Assembly: GCA_021018815.1 (NCBI GenBank) | Contig: JAITYX010000074.1 | Coordinates: forward strand, 2,108,001 to 2,172,000 | DNA length: 64,000 bases | From: Talinum fruticosum | Taxonomy: Eukaryota; Streptophyta; Magnoliopsida; Caryophyllales; Talinaceae | Direction: 5' to 3' | Shown: positions 48,181 through 63,757 of the stretch, in pieces | How positions within the stretch are numbered: the first letter of the stretch is position 1 | Layout: every line of letters begins with the position of its first letter | Program-made: the position numbers and the translations under genes | Notes under the pieces: model-generated | Seen by the model: the letters and a program-made list of their open reading frames with translations, nothing else | Databases searched by the model: none | Told to the model about the DNA's origin: nothing

Positions 48181-51100
48181 AGTGTGTGTGTGTATGTGAG
48201 AGAGAGAGAGAGAGAGAGAGATCTGAGTACAGGAAAGACTCATAGTCAAATCAGCTTACCAGATTCAGCTTTCCCTTTCTACCATCAATTGCTGGACGTC
48301 GCTGCAGTGAAAATAAATGAATAAATACATAGAACATAATTAAAATCAGTAATTCAGAAACGAACCAAGAGCACAAATCTGCATGCTAAGAGAGTAAAGG
48401 TATGCAGGTTGATATAACCAAGGAGAAAAAAGAAATAACTATAACAAATTACTAGGAAGGCAAGCCGCTACATGTGCAATCCAATCACGTACAAGTAGCA
48501 TCGATGTGTACCTTGCAGAACTTTTTGAAGACTGGAAAGACAAGCTCATCATCAACTACAACTTCTGCATGTCTCCGAATCAGGGTGAACCACTAAAATT
48601 GTAAAGAAAACAATACGTTATGATGGTAACAAAAAAATTACAACTCACATTTGAAGGCAAAAAAAAAAAAATTAGAAGTTATCATGATCATCAGGCAACT
48701 ATCTTTGAAGACCATGATATATGGATTCGTATAGGGGTTTCTGAAATGAGTATTGAATTATCGATCCAAATGTCCGACTTGTCAATGTTCTAAACGTAGG
48801 AAGCATGTAACTTGTCTGGAATACATATATGGATGAGGAATTGTGGATACTAAGAGCATGTCATTTTGCTTGTGCAAATACAATTCACAAGTCAAAAAAC
48901 TAATTGATGAAGAAAATGCTCCAGCATTTATAATTCCAATCCATCTACTGGATAACAGCCAAGTCTAAAAGCGTTATCAAAATGTAATCTGTCAATCATG
49001 AAAGAGTAAAAAAAATTGTACTAAAAGAAGTCTGTAAAGGAGAAGACTGATTTAGAGCTTTCATAAAATATTCCAATCCCTAATCTGACCACACAACAGA
49101 TGCACATCCCCATATCCCCTGTCATGACTTGCCTGATACGGGTTTGCAAACAAAACAGAGAGCTCAAGTAAAACAGAATTATTGAAGCCGAGTAGGTAAC
49201 ACATAAACAGTACCAAATTAACTTTTGGCAAATACAAGGAAGTTGCAATTGATGGCTATATGAATGAAGGTCACTAAATGAGACAACCACCACTATTCTT
49301 CCTACATGACAACCCATCACTGTTTCCAATTTACATCAACAACCTAAAGCAATCGTCAAAATATAAGAGTCCTAGCACCACAAGTATCACAAGCAATTAA
49401 TGGCTAACTTCTAATTGACAATTCTACAGGTCACAGAACATCTCACACCAGAAAGATACCTCTGGACTGCCACCAAAAAAACCAGAAGAGAAATTAAATC
49501 AGAAAACGATTCAAAATTGGGCAGCAGTGATGCGTAGTAAATGCTTTGTTGAGAAGTATTATAATGCAATAACTACTACTCAATTCCAAAAATTTAAAGC
49601 AAATGCTAGTATCAAAGCAATTGCTTATGGTTTCTACTAAGAGGGTATTTTACATAAGCTGACTTGATAAATAGGATCCCCGTTCTTCACACAACCAGCA
49701 TCTAGCTGTTGTGAGCCTGTTGTGCCAGTCTGCCATCTGTTTCTCAATTGTGCCAGCTATACTATACCCCTAGTTCAGAAGTATTGGACTAGTAGACATT
49801 GTGGACAGCAGTCGAGCCCACCAAACACTGGTGATACCCCACTGATTTACCCTTCTACTCTTTAACCAATCTCTGATTTTACGTCGGTAGTAAACTGAAT
49901 AGCTCATATTTCCTATATTATAATGACGGAAGGTTCTTTTTTGATAAGGAGAAACAAGAAAATTCTATCTTAGAAGTAAGCAAATGCTAGCTTGAAAAAG
50001 AATTCAGATCAAATGAATAAATCTCTGATACTTGAGCACTCTACTTATTTCACTGACCAATTGCCATACAAACATTAGGGCACCACATTTTCCACTAGAC
50101 TCTTCCAGTCTTCAATTGCTATCAAGTTGCTTAACATTAACAAAAATACAAAATAGCTATGTATTTTCTGATTGTGTGATTGGCCAACCATGCAATTGGC
50201 TTGATCTTTGCGGTTTTTTATCGTGTAAGGTTGTGCCCATTACTGTTGCTTTATTTTTGGGATTGAACAAAATTGAGTTGTTTAGATTTGGAGTGGTCCT
50301 TCATCACTTAGCTTCATCGAGAAAAGCAAGGGCAAGCAGAACAGATACCCCACCCACTCAAGAACCATAGGAAGTCCGAAGTCCTTTAAAACTAGATCAC
50401 TCTGCATGATGAGCCGCCAGATTAGTTTCTTTTCTATAGGAAGCTCCCTCCATGAATCAAACCACTGATAAATTGTTTTAAAAATACAACAACTACCATT
50501 ATGGGTCCCGCTTTACGGGTTTTGGGAGACTTAGATATAACCAGTCTTACCCCTGATACATTGTTTTACAATCACCCTCATGGATTTACAACAGTTTATT
50601 TTAGGAAAAAGTTTAAAAATAATAATTAGGAAATTTATGTGGCTTAGATTTGTTACTTAGGAGAGGATTTTCAGTTATTTTGTCTTACTTGATTTAAGTT
50701 CCCAAGGTTTTTGTATTTGCTTTTTGTTACTTGGGAAGGAGTTATTTGATATTTTGTCTTACTTGACTTAAGAGCTAAGCTCTTTTGCTATAAATTAGGA
50801 ATGTTAGAGTCTTGTAAGGACATCAAATATGCAATGAATACAAATCAGGCACTCAAATGCTAATTTCCTTCTCTCTTCTCCTCTAAATCTTCCTCTTTGC
50901 CTCTCTAATTCTTCTCTCCCCTCTAAATTCCCCCTTCTTCTCCCTTCCCCTTTCCTATCAAATTGGCATCAGCGCAAGTTCTCAATTCCCAAACCATCCT
51001 AACTCTGCTGCTGCCAGAAAATTTCAAATGAGTGCCAAACAATTTCCACAATATCCTCCAAAAATGACTCACAAATTTAATATCACTATCGGACGTAATA

Positions 51101-54100
51101 GAAGAGGGCCAACCATGCAATCTAACAATTTCCTTGAAGAATATCTTTACAACATGGAATGCATCGATAGTTTTACTACAAGGGATGAAACTTGTCATTT
51201 TACAGAATCTATCTTGTCCACCACAACAAGAATGCAATCATGACCTCGCGGTTCGGGGAATACCTAGGATAAATTCTATGCTAAGGTCTTTCCATGGAGA
51301 ATACCTAGGATAAAGTCCATGCTAAGGTCTTTCCATGGAGAATGTGGGATAGGTAGGGGAATATATAATCAAGTGTTTTGCTTCCTAACATTTGCAAGCT
51401 TACAAGTTCTACACTAAGACACAACTCGAGCCACATCTTTTGGCGAAGCTTAAAGAGAAACATGCTAAGTGGGTCGGGTTCCTTCAAGATTACTCATTTG
51501 AGCTAAAACATCGATTTGGTGTTAAAAACATTGTTGATGATGCTCTAAGCAAGGCATCGACAGACCACACGGACCACACGAGATTTGAAAAGATGAAAGA
51601 ACACTATACCTTATGCCCCGACTTAACTATGACTAAAGATGAGGTGTTGCATAGCAACCGTCGTAACTTTGTTGACTATATGATTGTGGATGGTTACTTG
51701 TTTTATGGGTCCAAATTGTGCATCCCTCACACTTCACTACGTGATTTTCTGATATGGGAATTGCACGGTGCTGGTCATTTGGGTCGGGATATGGGTAGGG
51801 ATAAGACTACTAGTCTTGTTACTAACCAGTTCTCTTTTACCCTCTCTTTCACACTCTCTGCGACAAGATGTTGCAACAAGATGTGGCTCGAGTTGCGTCT
51901 CGGTGTAGAATTTGCAAAAGCTAGAAAGTGGAATACTTGGATTATATACTCCCCTACCGCTATATTCTCCATGGAAAGACCTTAGCATGGACTTTGGCCT
52001 AGTTGTTCCCCGAACCGCTAGAGATCATGAATGCCTTGTTGCGGTGGATAGATTCTTTAAAATGATACATTTCATCCCTTGTAGTAAAATTGCTGATGCG
52101 TTCCCATGTTGGGAGGATAATCTTCAAAGAAATCATTAGATTGTATGGTTTTTCCTCTTCTATTGTGTCCGATAGGGATTTTAAATTTGTGAGTCATTTT
52201 GGAGGACATTGTGGAAACTATTTGGCACTCATTTGAAATTTTCTACTGTGTTCCACCCTCACCTCAAACTAATGGACAAGCCGAGGTAGTCAATCGAAGT
52301 CTAGGTAACCTTCTTAGTTATCTTATCGAGGAAAAACCTAGTACTTAGGATTTGATTTTGCCTACTACTCAATTTGCTTATAACAATGACATGGTTCACA
52401 AGCAAAAGTCCTTTTGAAGTTGTGCATGGTGTCGTTCCTAAACTTCCAATTGATTTGGTGCCATTGCCTATTGATTTCCAGCTGAATTTGCCGAAACATT
52501 TGCTAAGCACATTCATGAATTGCATGTCGATGTTCAACAAAAATTGCAGAAAGTAATGAAAATTATAAACTTTATCTCGCATCGTAGAAAGCTAGAGTTT
52601 AATGAGAGTGATTATCCGATGGTCCGAATTTGTCCGGAAAGATTTCCAAAACACTCTTTTAAGAAGCTTTTGCTCGAGCTTCCGAGCCTTATTGCATTTT
52701 GGAACGTCTTCGCCCCAATGCATATTTGATTGACTTGCCTCCTAATTTATCAATTAGTCCTATCTTCAATGTTGAGGATTTGACACTTTACCGAGGTACT
52801 TTCGAGTCTCTCGCATTTTCTCCTAAGTGTCACGGGTGGTTCAGCGACTTCTTCAATTAAGTTAAGTTGAGTTGCAATTGTTTCGCCATCTTCCATTGAT
52901 GATATTGAAGCTATCATCGAAGAAGATGAAGTTGTTAGTAGTGCTAATGGAGGTTTTGAGCGCTTTTAGTTCGGTGGAAAGGTCTTCCTCAATTGTATAA
53001 CTCATGGGTTATCGAAGATGATCTCCACCGCATAGCTCCTGATCTACTTCATGTGTATCGTGATGAAAACTCTTTGGGGCGAGGAAGCCGGGGAGAAATG
53101 ATGGATTTACAAAAGTTTATTTTAGAAAAAAGTTTAAAAATAATAATTAGGAAATTTATGTGGCTTAGATTTGTTGCTTGAGGAAGGAGTTTTAGTTATT
53201 TTGCCTTACTTGATTTAAGTTCCCAAGGTATTTGTATTTGCTTTTTGTTACTTGGGGAAGGAGTTTCGAGTATCTTGACTTATTTGATATTTTGTCTTAC
53301 TTGACTTAAGTTCTCAGCTCTTTAGCTCTTTTGTTATTAAATTAGGAATGTTAGAGTATTGTTAAAGACATCAAATATGCAATGAATACAAATCAAGCAC
53401 TAAGATGCTAGTTTCCTTCTCTCTTGTCCTCTAAATCTTCCTCTTTCCCTCTCTAGTTCTTCTCTCCCCTCTAAATTCCTCTTCTTCTCCCTTTTCCCTT
53501 TCCTATTCTCTATCACACCCATTAGTAGTCGAAATAAGAGCAGTCACTCCAGTACTGAAAGATAGGTCTTTGGAGCCAGATCTAAAGATGCACTTTGGAG
53601 TTTGGTCACCCCTTTCCTTGGTAACATCACATTGTTTGTGTCAATACCATATCCTCCAACATTTCAGGTCTGTGCATACTTATTTTAGCTCCAAGCAAAC
53701 AAACAAGCTAAAAGGCATCCATCTGAGGTCCTTGCAGCACCTCCGAAGACATGAGCATCCTAATGCTTGAAAACTTCTTCCTCTAATATCTTTACGAAAT
53801 ATTATTGAGGGGCCAAAAACTTGCTTGTCATGGAACCTTCTCTTAGTTTGGTTTGTGCTAGCTCGGCTGAATGCTCCTAACACTGCTTACTCCTTGCCAC
53901 TACCTTTCTAAACTCATGCAAATTTGATTTTCTCTTGGAGGTTTCTGTTTCCGTTATTATCGACTTATCTTAAAAATCTTTTAGGTCCATCGTTGACATC
54001 ACAAAAAACCAAGTTAATGAACAACATATATTCATTGTCCCAATTCAATTTGAAAACTAAACCACAGTAATAGATTAGAGAATCGGTATGATGTGAATCA

Positions 54101-56454
54101 TACAGGTGAAGCATGCTCTTCATGATATTGTTCTCCAATGAGCCAGAGTCACAGGATTTTGCAAAAGAAATTCTTTATCATAAAATATACACAAATCCAG
54201 TATACATGTGATGTAAATACAATCACAAAATCACAATGTCAAGAATTATCCACCAGCAAAATCAGTTATAGTAGTATCAATTACCAATACCACAGAGTGG
54301 CTGTAAACCGTCGTCATACAGGGAGTAGTTCATATGTCGGACAATATAATTCAAAGTCCAACCTGAAATTAATTTACCATAAAATGGATACAATATTAAC
54401 TCAAATAAAGAGCAAGAATGGCTACGTTACCTGTGATCCTTTCCGCCATTTGTCCTTTGGTATAACAGGTGACATTTGCGGGTTGAAGCGACCTTCCTTC
54501 TTATCAAGAAAGCTAGTATGAAGACAAACCATGCGCAAAGTCAGCCGTACACAGAATAGCTTTTAGAAAAAATGGGCCAAAGATCATTGGCTAACAAAAA
54601 GAATTACAAACTAATAGAGGTATGAAAATTCAAGAATGCAAATCCATACAAATTAACAATTGCTATCAAAATTTCACAGTGAAACAAAGATACCTGTCCA
54701 CAAAACTTCTAGGAGACTCCATAATGTAGTTGTATATATAGCTAAAATTGTACAAAGGAACACAACTGCAAAAACAGAAAGTGGTACATCTTTCAGATAA
54801 CCAATAAAGTGTAAGGATTGCAATTGAGCAGTGCCCTCTGAATAAATTTATGAACAGAAAATTACTGCCGTACAAAGTAAACTCATTCCAAATGCACTGA
54901 CTAATACTGCATCAACATAAGAAAGACTCAATGTGGCAGTAAAAGACATGGCACCAACCCTAAAAATTGGGTTTTTCAATGATCCCCCCCAGTCAGAGGG
55001 GCTTTCAATGATAAAATATTAAACAAACCTATACAAATGAGTTACTATATGTTTGGTGCATTTTCAGTCTGCATTATGAATAAAAATAAAGCTTAAACAC
55101 AAAGTACATCAATAACCCTTGATCTTGACCTTAGCACAATTAACTCAATAGTATGATGATTTTTTAACCAAATGCAGAGCAAAAAATACAAGACGAATGG
55201 ATAAAACATAACCTATCTGACAGAAGGATAAATCTCTGATTTGCTGGGTCCTCGAGTGCGGCATCAAGCAATAGCCTCTCTGCTTGAATCATAGTCGCTT
55301 CGCCCCAGGCGACCTGCCAAACCAGTTTGTTAACCACCCAAACACAGTCAAAACCCCCTACACAGACGGAACAAAGCCATGGCCGTGAATTAAGAAGGAA
55401 TTGGGTCCAGAACCTGTATGCTATTGCTCAACTGTCGTCCATAAAACAAAGCCGAACGAGTAGTTGATTCATTGAACACAAATCCAGGTTGTGAGTGAAT
55501 GTAAATTGAATAAGTAGCTGCATCCACCTCCTGCCATTATCAATTCACAACCCAATCAGCAAAAACTGCTCTAGAAGTTTCTATGGCCACATGGAGAAGA
55601 CAAAATTTGATGCAGTGTAATTACTGTAATTGGACCTGGTGCCACTCCTACTCTTAACTTGTTTAGTTTTCTGGTTTGACCCATTTCGATTCTAGGACCT
55701 TTTTTCAAAATGTATCAGGTATTAACATAAAAAAGCCGTAACTAAATTGATCAAACAATCTCAAAGGCAATACATTTTGGTATAGTATTCGTACTTGCTC
55801 TCATTGATTCCGAACCATGTTCATGATTGATAATGGGCATCACAGGGACAGCCTAGTGGTATCCAATCCCTCTCCCCCGCCCAAAAAAACGAAAAAACAA
55901 AAAAAACAAAAAAATTTCCAGGTGAGTTAACTCCATGGTTGATGGGTGCCCAGATGACCACCTTAAAAATATAAAACGATGTCAACTTGTTGAATTCATC
56001 ATGATCAGGTAAATTAGGAAATAAAGTACTACAATTCACCAAAATTAGATTTTCTTCCATAAAATTTTCCCGGGTTCACTTTCAACATATACTTATTTAT
56101 TGTAGAGGGGGAGGGGGAGAGAATTCCTAGAAAAAGAGGAAGTAGCAAAAATGAAAGGAAAACCTCGAAGAAGGTACCCCAGAGAAAGTCGAGAGGGAGA
56201 TGGCGGCGAGCAAGGAACAAGAACGCAATCTTCGGAGGGCCATCGAAGCTGCGGAGAGTGCTATGGACGCGCCGAGATCCGCGCGTGGAATTGGGGGTGA
56301 GAACCTCGGACTGGGACTGTAACTTCCACAAACCAAACACGCAAAGAAGAACTGAGAGAGTGAATGCGATCAAGAGCTTGAAGCCGCCATTTCGGCGCCG
56401 CAGCAGCGATAATGGCGGCGTCCTCTTCGCCGTCATCATCATCTTCTTCTGCAT
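46242..56454 (-). CDS. BC10-type core-2/I-branching glycosyltransferase family protein
   Basis: Golgi type II membrane protein of the plant DUF266/BC10 group (Pfam Branch), related to beta-1,6-N-acetylglucosaminyltransferases; rice BC10 affects cell-wall composition. Ten exons, from high to low coordinate, join in frame to 386 aa: 56454-56164, 55530-55414, 55313-55213, 54765-54694, 54512-54431, 48592-48512, 48301-48260, 47244-47185, 46960-46814, 46409-46242. All introns are GT-AG. Residues 1-24 are basic and cytosolic, 25-43 a membrane anchor ([19 protein letters not shown]). The lumenal domain shows [98 protein letters not shown] and a YRTEWCR tail. Exon 8 could start 9 bases later at a second AG. 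Intron 5 (about 5.8 kb) contains a Ty3/gypsy insertion. The gene looks functional. Confidence 0.9.
48153..48221. repeat. (TG)n-(AG)n microsatellite in an intron
   Basis: A TG dinucleotide run followed by an AG run, just downstream of exon 7 in intron 7 of the BC10-type gene. Confidence 0.95.
50578..50960 (+). repeat. 5' LTR of the gypsy derivative
   Basis: It starts TCATGGATTTAC (the right LTR has TGATGG, so the left has lost the canonical TG by one substitution) and ends CCTATCA. It contains AGGAATGTTAGAGT and a long CT-rich tail, like the right LTR. Confidence 0.85.
51018..51437 (-). pseudogene. Inverted gypsy integrase fragment
   Basis: On the minus strand a 104-codon frame (51237-50923) encodes integrase-core residues: [35 protein letters not shown], then [13 protein letters not shown] [20 protein letters not shown]. 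The stretch is the inverse complement of the plus-strand segment at about 51875-52245 of the same element, with differences. It also contains a 41-bp direct duplication at 51261-51342. It must have arisen by rearrangement inside the element, and it lies where gag would be expected. Confidence 0.75.
51392..52870 (+). pseudogene. Gypsy RNase H-integrase remnant
   Basis: The first part is open: [20 protein letters not shown] and [11 protein letters not shown] (RNase H end), then [37 protein letters not shown] (H2C2 zinc finger of integrase). The integrase core follows, with stops and shifts: [39 protein letters not shown] short 3' tail has [20 protein letters not shown] and DLTLYRGT. No intact polyprotein is present. 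Confidence 0.8.
53099..53515 (+). repeat. 3' LTR of the gypsy derivative
   Basis: It starts TGATGGATTTAC and ends CTATCA. It differs from the left LTR by substitutions and small indels, including an extra segment with GAGTTTCGAGTATCTTGACT. Confidence 0.85.
55830..55880 (+). repeat. Possible SINE scrap in intron 1 of the BC10-type gene
   Basis: GGGACAGCCTAGTGGTATCC followed by a pyrimidine run resembles the start of tRNA-derived plant SINEs (A-box-like AGCCTAGTGG). No B box was found, so this is only a weak hint. Confidence 0.25.
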
Positions 56455-56625
56455 TTGCAGACCTCCTCTTCCTGCCCAGTTTTGTTCGGAATTCTCAGAA
56501 TTATCATCAAATTCACAAACAAAATTATAGAATTGGAGATGAGGCGAGAGAGATTACATGGAAGTGGAGGTTCTCCAATGGAGATAAGATCATAGGAAGC
56601 CGAAGCAATAATGCATATACAACTC

Positions 56626-56655
56626 TCACTCTCTCTCTCTCTCTCTCTCTCTCTG
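56626..56655 (-). promoter_or_regulatory. (GA)n tract upstream of the BC10-type gene
   Basis: A CT run on the plus strand, so a GA run on the gene's strand, about 170 bp upstream of the ATG. GA tracts in plant promoters and leaders are known binding sites for BPC/GAGA-binding proteins. A role here is inference. Confidence 0.4.
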
Positions 56656-57840
56656 AAATCAGCAGAAATTTGGAGGCTTTCGGATGGCGAGATCTGCGGA
56701 AATGCCGAAATGGAAGTACAAGACGAGACCACATGAACATGATTGGATTTGGACGGCTTTTGTATCATTAATTACTATTTATTTTACTGCATACTCCACT
56801 AATTTATTACTAATCGTGATTAGATCACGTGAAATTCTCTTCATAATCATCATCCTCCTGTTTCCTAGTAAAACAATTTTATCACATTCTTCAAATAAAT
56901 TAATTCAAAAACTTAAATTCATATTGACCACCTAAAATTATTAAGTTTTTTTTAATTATATATAACTAAATTATATTATATTAAAATTAATAGGCCAATG
57001 TGATACAAATAAGAAAAATACGATAAATTAATAAGAGAATAACATATTAATAAGGGCGTTAAGAAAGGCGTTGAAGGGTGCAAAGGTTAGAATATTTGCA
57101 TAAAGTATGGATGGAGTGTTATACATCACAATTGACAAGTTTTAGTTATGATAAGAGATTAAATTAGTTGAAGATCAGCCAAAGCTACAGAATGCACTCC
57201 AACGATCATATTTAATCATTAAACAGGGATATAAAAGAAGACCAAAGCTTCGGATAAGATACACACCACTCCCGACAAGCTATTATTGTTAATAAATTCA
57301 AGTGTACTCTTGCATAATTATTTTGTAAGTATTCTAGTTTTGATAATACTTTCTAGCAAGGGAGTTGAATGCAACAATCTTATGTGCGTGACCACATCTG
57401 GTGAGGTGTGAGAAGTGTCACAAAGAGTTATTGTACTTGAGTGGCTTATCAAGGACTAAGTGAAAAGTTTTTGTAACGTGTATTTGGTGGAGTAAAAGAA
57501 GTAGACATTAATCATAAGGGAAGGACCTTTAGTTGGTCATTAACTCATTGGACTAATCGAGCTTGGGAAAAATTCACTTGTTTTGTCCCATTTTTATTTC
57601 CACTATTTGGCCTCATTTCTAAACCCTAACAAAAATAAGTGTTACATTCTAGAACACTGAATTTTCTTAAACCTAGAAAAATAACCATCTCATTCATCCC
57701 CTCTTCTTGGGTGATTTTAGCCTCCTCCTTATTTTCAATTGTTATTAAGCCAAATGGCTAAATAGTGGAGTAGAAAAACTTAGAATTACGGACAAAACGA
57801 CACACACTAAATAAAAGAAGGTTAAACCTAAGTTCACCTA
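56656..57840. other. Upstream region of the BC10-type gene and gene-free stretch
   Basis: It includes the promoter of the minus-strand gene. No other gene is seen, and the sequence becomes AT-rich beyond about 56800. Confidence 0.5.
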
Positions 57841-57926
57841 CACTTCCACATACACTATTCACCGTTATATTCCCCGACCGATCCAACTTATTAATACCTT
57901 CTTCCTTTCACACTTCCACATATACT

Positions 57927-58937
57927 TGTAACACCCTAGCTTTTTTGGAGAAATTACTCATGAAACCAAATAAAATTTAGAAAGATTCAATTGATAAAGT
58001 GTTATGTCATGTGCCTAAAAAGACACTTAAGACCTATACTTTCAATAAAATAAAAATAAACTTTATCATTGATTCATTCCAATAACTAACATTTGTTGGA
58101 GCTATACTTTTCACATTGAATTTATAATATAACTAAAATAGTTGAAGACTTATTTCAACTATAAAATGATATTAGGCGAACGTCCCGATGATCCAATTGT
58201 ATCCATGCATTCACACTTTACTCGAAAAAATAATGAGAAAGAAAACTCTCAGCACATTACACTCAATTATGGAAATAACAATTTTGTAAAATTCATTTTG
58301 TTTAGAAATAAGATAAGAAAGCACTTAGACTTCGGATGCCCCGATAATGGACAATGATTCCCTTTGAAAGGGATGATGAACGATGAGTTGATGAATGCGC
58401 GTACCGAAGTGATCACTTGAACAATGAACAATAAACAATGAGTAATGTAGGTATCCTTTGTCGCAAAACACTTGAAAATCATTGTACTCACACACACACA
58501 TTCTCCGACTAAAAACGATAATTTCGATGAATGAATTGATATGCATTGTACCTTGCTATTTGCACTTGGAAAGTAATCTTTAGATAACTTTAATGAACTC
58601 CAGGAACAAAAATTTCACTCAAGATGAGAGTAAAGAGAAAACTAAAGATGAGTGGAGTTGAGAAAAGATGAGTAAGTGAGTATTTTGCCTAACATTTTGG
58701 GGGTATTTATAGGTGAGTAACAATGGACTATCGTAAGGTTATGTTACCTCAAAAGTCTTAATAAGTGCTCTAATTATTTCTAGAAATTATGATTTAAATT
58801 AATCCCTAATCTTAATATCTTGTCTCTTTGCTTATCCATATGTATCTAGACACTACTTTAGTAATAATCCATTACATGTGCTTAAATCACAAAAAATTAT
58901 GTATTAAATTTCAATAATTAGCCATGTTTAATGCTAA

Positions 58938-58989
<52 letters not shown>

Positions 58990-59013
58990 TTTAAAAAAAT
59001 ATTGGGTTGTTTC
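57927..59013 (-). mobile_element. Solo LTR-like element
   Basis: About 1.09 kb. On the minus strand it begins TGAAACAACCCAATATT and ends GCTAGGGTGTTACA, i.e. TG...CA ends with GGGTGTTACA as in many plant gypsy LTRs. A TATA box, CCTATAAATACCCCC, lies at about 58704-58718 in the same orientation. The flanks (ATACT on the left, TACAC on the right) are only roughly alike, so the target duplication is imperfect. No internal retroelement sequence is attached. Confidence 0.6.
58938..58989. repeat. (AAT)n microsatellite
   Basis: An AAT triplet run of about 50 bp near the start of the solo LTR. Confidence 0.95.
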
Positions 59014-59292
59014 ATACACTATTCACCATTATATTCTCCGATTGATCCAACTCATTAATGCCTTCTACCTTTTACTCTCATAATTACTGTGAAGCAAAAA
59101 GGATTTCATTTGTGAGCATACTAGCCCATTAATGGATATTACTCATGCTAGCTAAGACCCAAAGAAGAAATGGAATAATAACCAAATATTGATCCATCTA
59201 ATTAATGGTCAAAGTAGACGTGTAGAGATTCATTAAAAGTCTCCTTTTGCCTTTTCAGGATCCATCAACATGGATAATATATTGTCGAAACA

Positions 59293-59480
59293 TTAAGTTG
59301 CCTGGTGGCAACTTACCTCAATTCCAACCTCACTTCTCAAGGTTCGATCCTGGGGACACAATTTCCTCAATTTGAGGAATTGTGTGGGAAAGGATTGAGT
59401 TGAACTTTGACATCCTCCCATCCCCCTAGCCCACTAAGCTTTCTGGGCTTACCTTTGAGATAGGGGTCCCAAAAGGTGGT
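59293..59480 (+). mobile_element. SINE-like retroposon with pol III A and B boxes
   Basis: GTTGCCTGGTGG (A-box-like, near 59298) and GGTTCGATCC (a perfect B box, 59341-59350) are about 31 bp apart, as in tRNA-derived SINEs. The body continues with GGGGACACAATTTCCTC, GAGGAATTGTGTGGGAAAGG and AAGCTTTCTGGGCTTACC to GGGGTCCCAAAAGG. A diverged second copy with the same order of landmarks is at 14782-14955, which supports a dispersed family. Confidence 0.65.
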
Positions 59481-59914
59481 ATCCTTATCAAAAAACAACA
59501 TGAACAATATATTACCATCACCTTTATTAATGAAAAAAAAACAAACTATCAACTTAGATACATAATTATATTTTAAATTTGCATATATATTACTATTATT
59601 GAAAATATTACACAAAATTTTAATTATGAAAAATAAAATAATTAATTAAACTTATAAAAATTAAAGTACAAATGTTTCAATACATTATTGAAAGAAAATT
59701 CCTTATAAATTCTTATATAAGACGATTTTACCATAAGACCCATCTCTTTTTGATAGATTGTTCATAGTGTACAAAATCCTACCTCTATTTATCCCTCCTT
59801 ACATGAAATAGCCTCACAAAGACTAGGGCTAGGAGGAAAATAAAAACAAAAATAGAAATTACAATTACAACAAAGGCTGCAATGATGCGACAAAATTTAC
59901 TACCACCTACACAC
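59481..59914. other. 3' flank of the leucyl-tRNA synthetase gene
   Basis: AT-rich DNA, probably including the 3' untranslated region of the minus-strand synthetase gene. Nothing else is recognised. Confidence 0.5.

Positions 59915-63757
<3,843 letters not shown>

Larger units (their letters stand above)
50578..53515 (+). mobile_element. Ty3/gypsy derivative in intron 5 of the BC10-type gene
   Basis: A 2.9-kb element with LTRs of 383 bp (50578-50960) and 417 bp (53099-53515), flanked on both sides by the exact 5-bp duplication CACCC (50573-50577 and 53516-53520). After the left LTR, TTGGCATCAGCG resembles an initiator-Met tRNA primer site. Before the right LTR, GAGGAAGCCGGGGAGAAA is a polypurine tract. 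Internally there is a piece of RNase H, integrase zinc-finger and integrase core remnants and the end of the polyprotein, but no gag, protease or reverse transcriptase. A second integrase fragment lies inverted near the left LTR. It is non-autonomous and transcribed against the host gene. Confidence 0.85.
57841..59090. repeat. Duplicated ~80-bp segment flanking a solo LTR
   Basis: CACTTCCACATACACTATTC starts the left copy at 57841, which ends with a second CACTTCCACATATACT directly before the LTR. After the LTR, TACACTATTCACCATTATAT and GATCCAACTCATTAATGCC continue the same unit. So an ~70-80-bp tandem duplication existed before insertion, and the LTR landed in its second unit. Confidence 0.6.
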
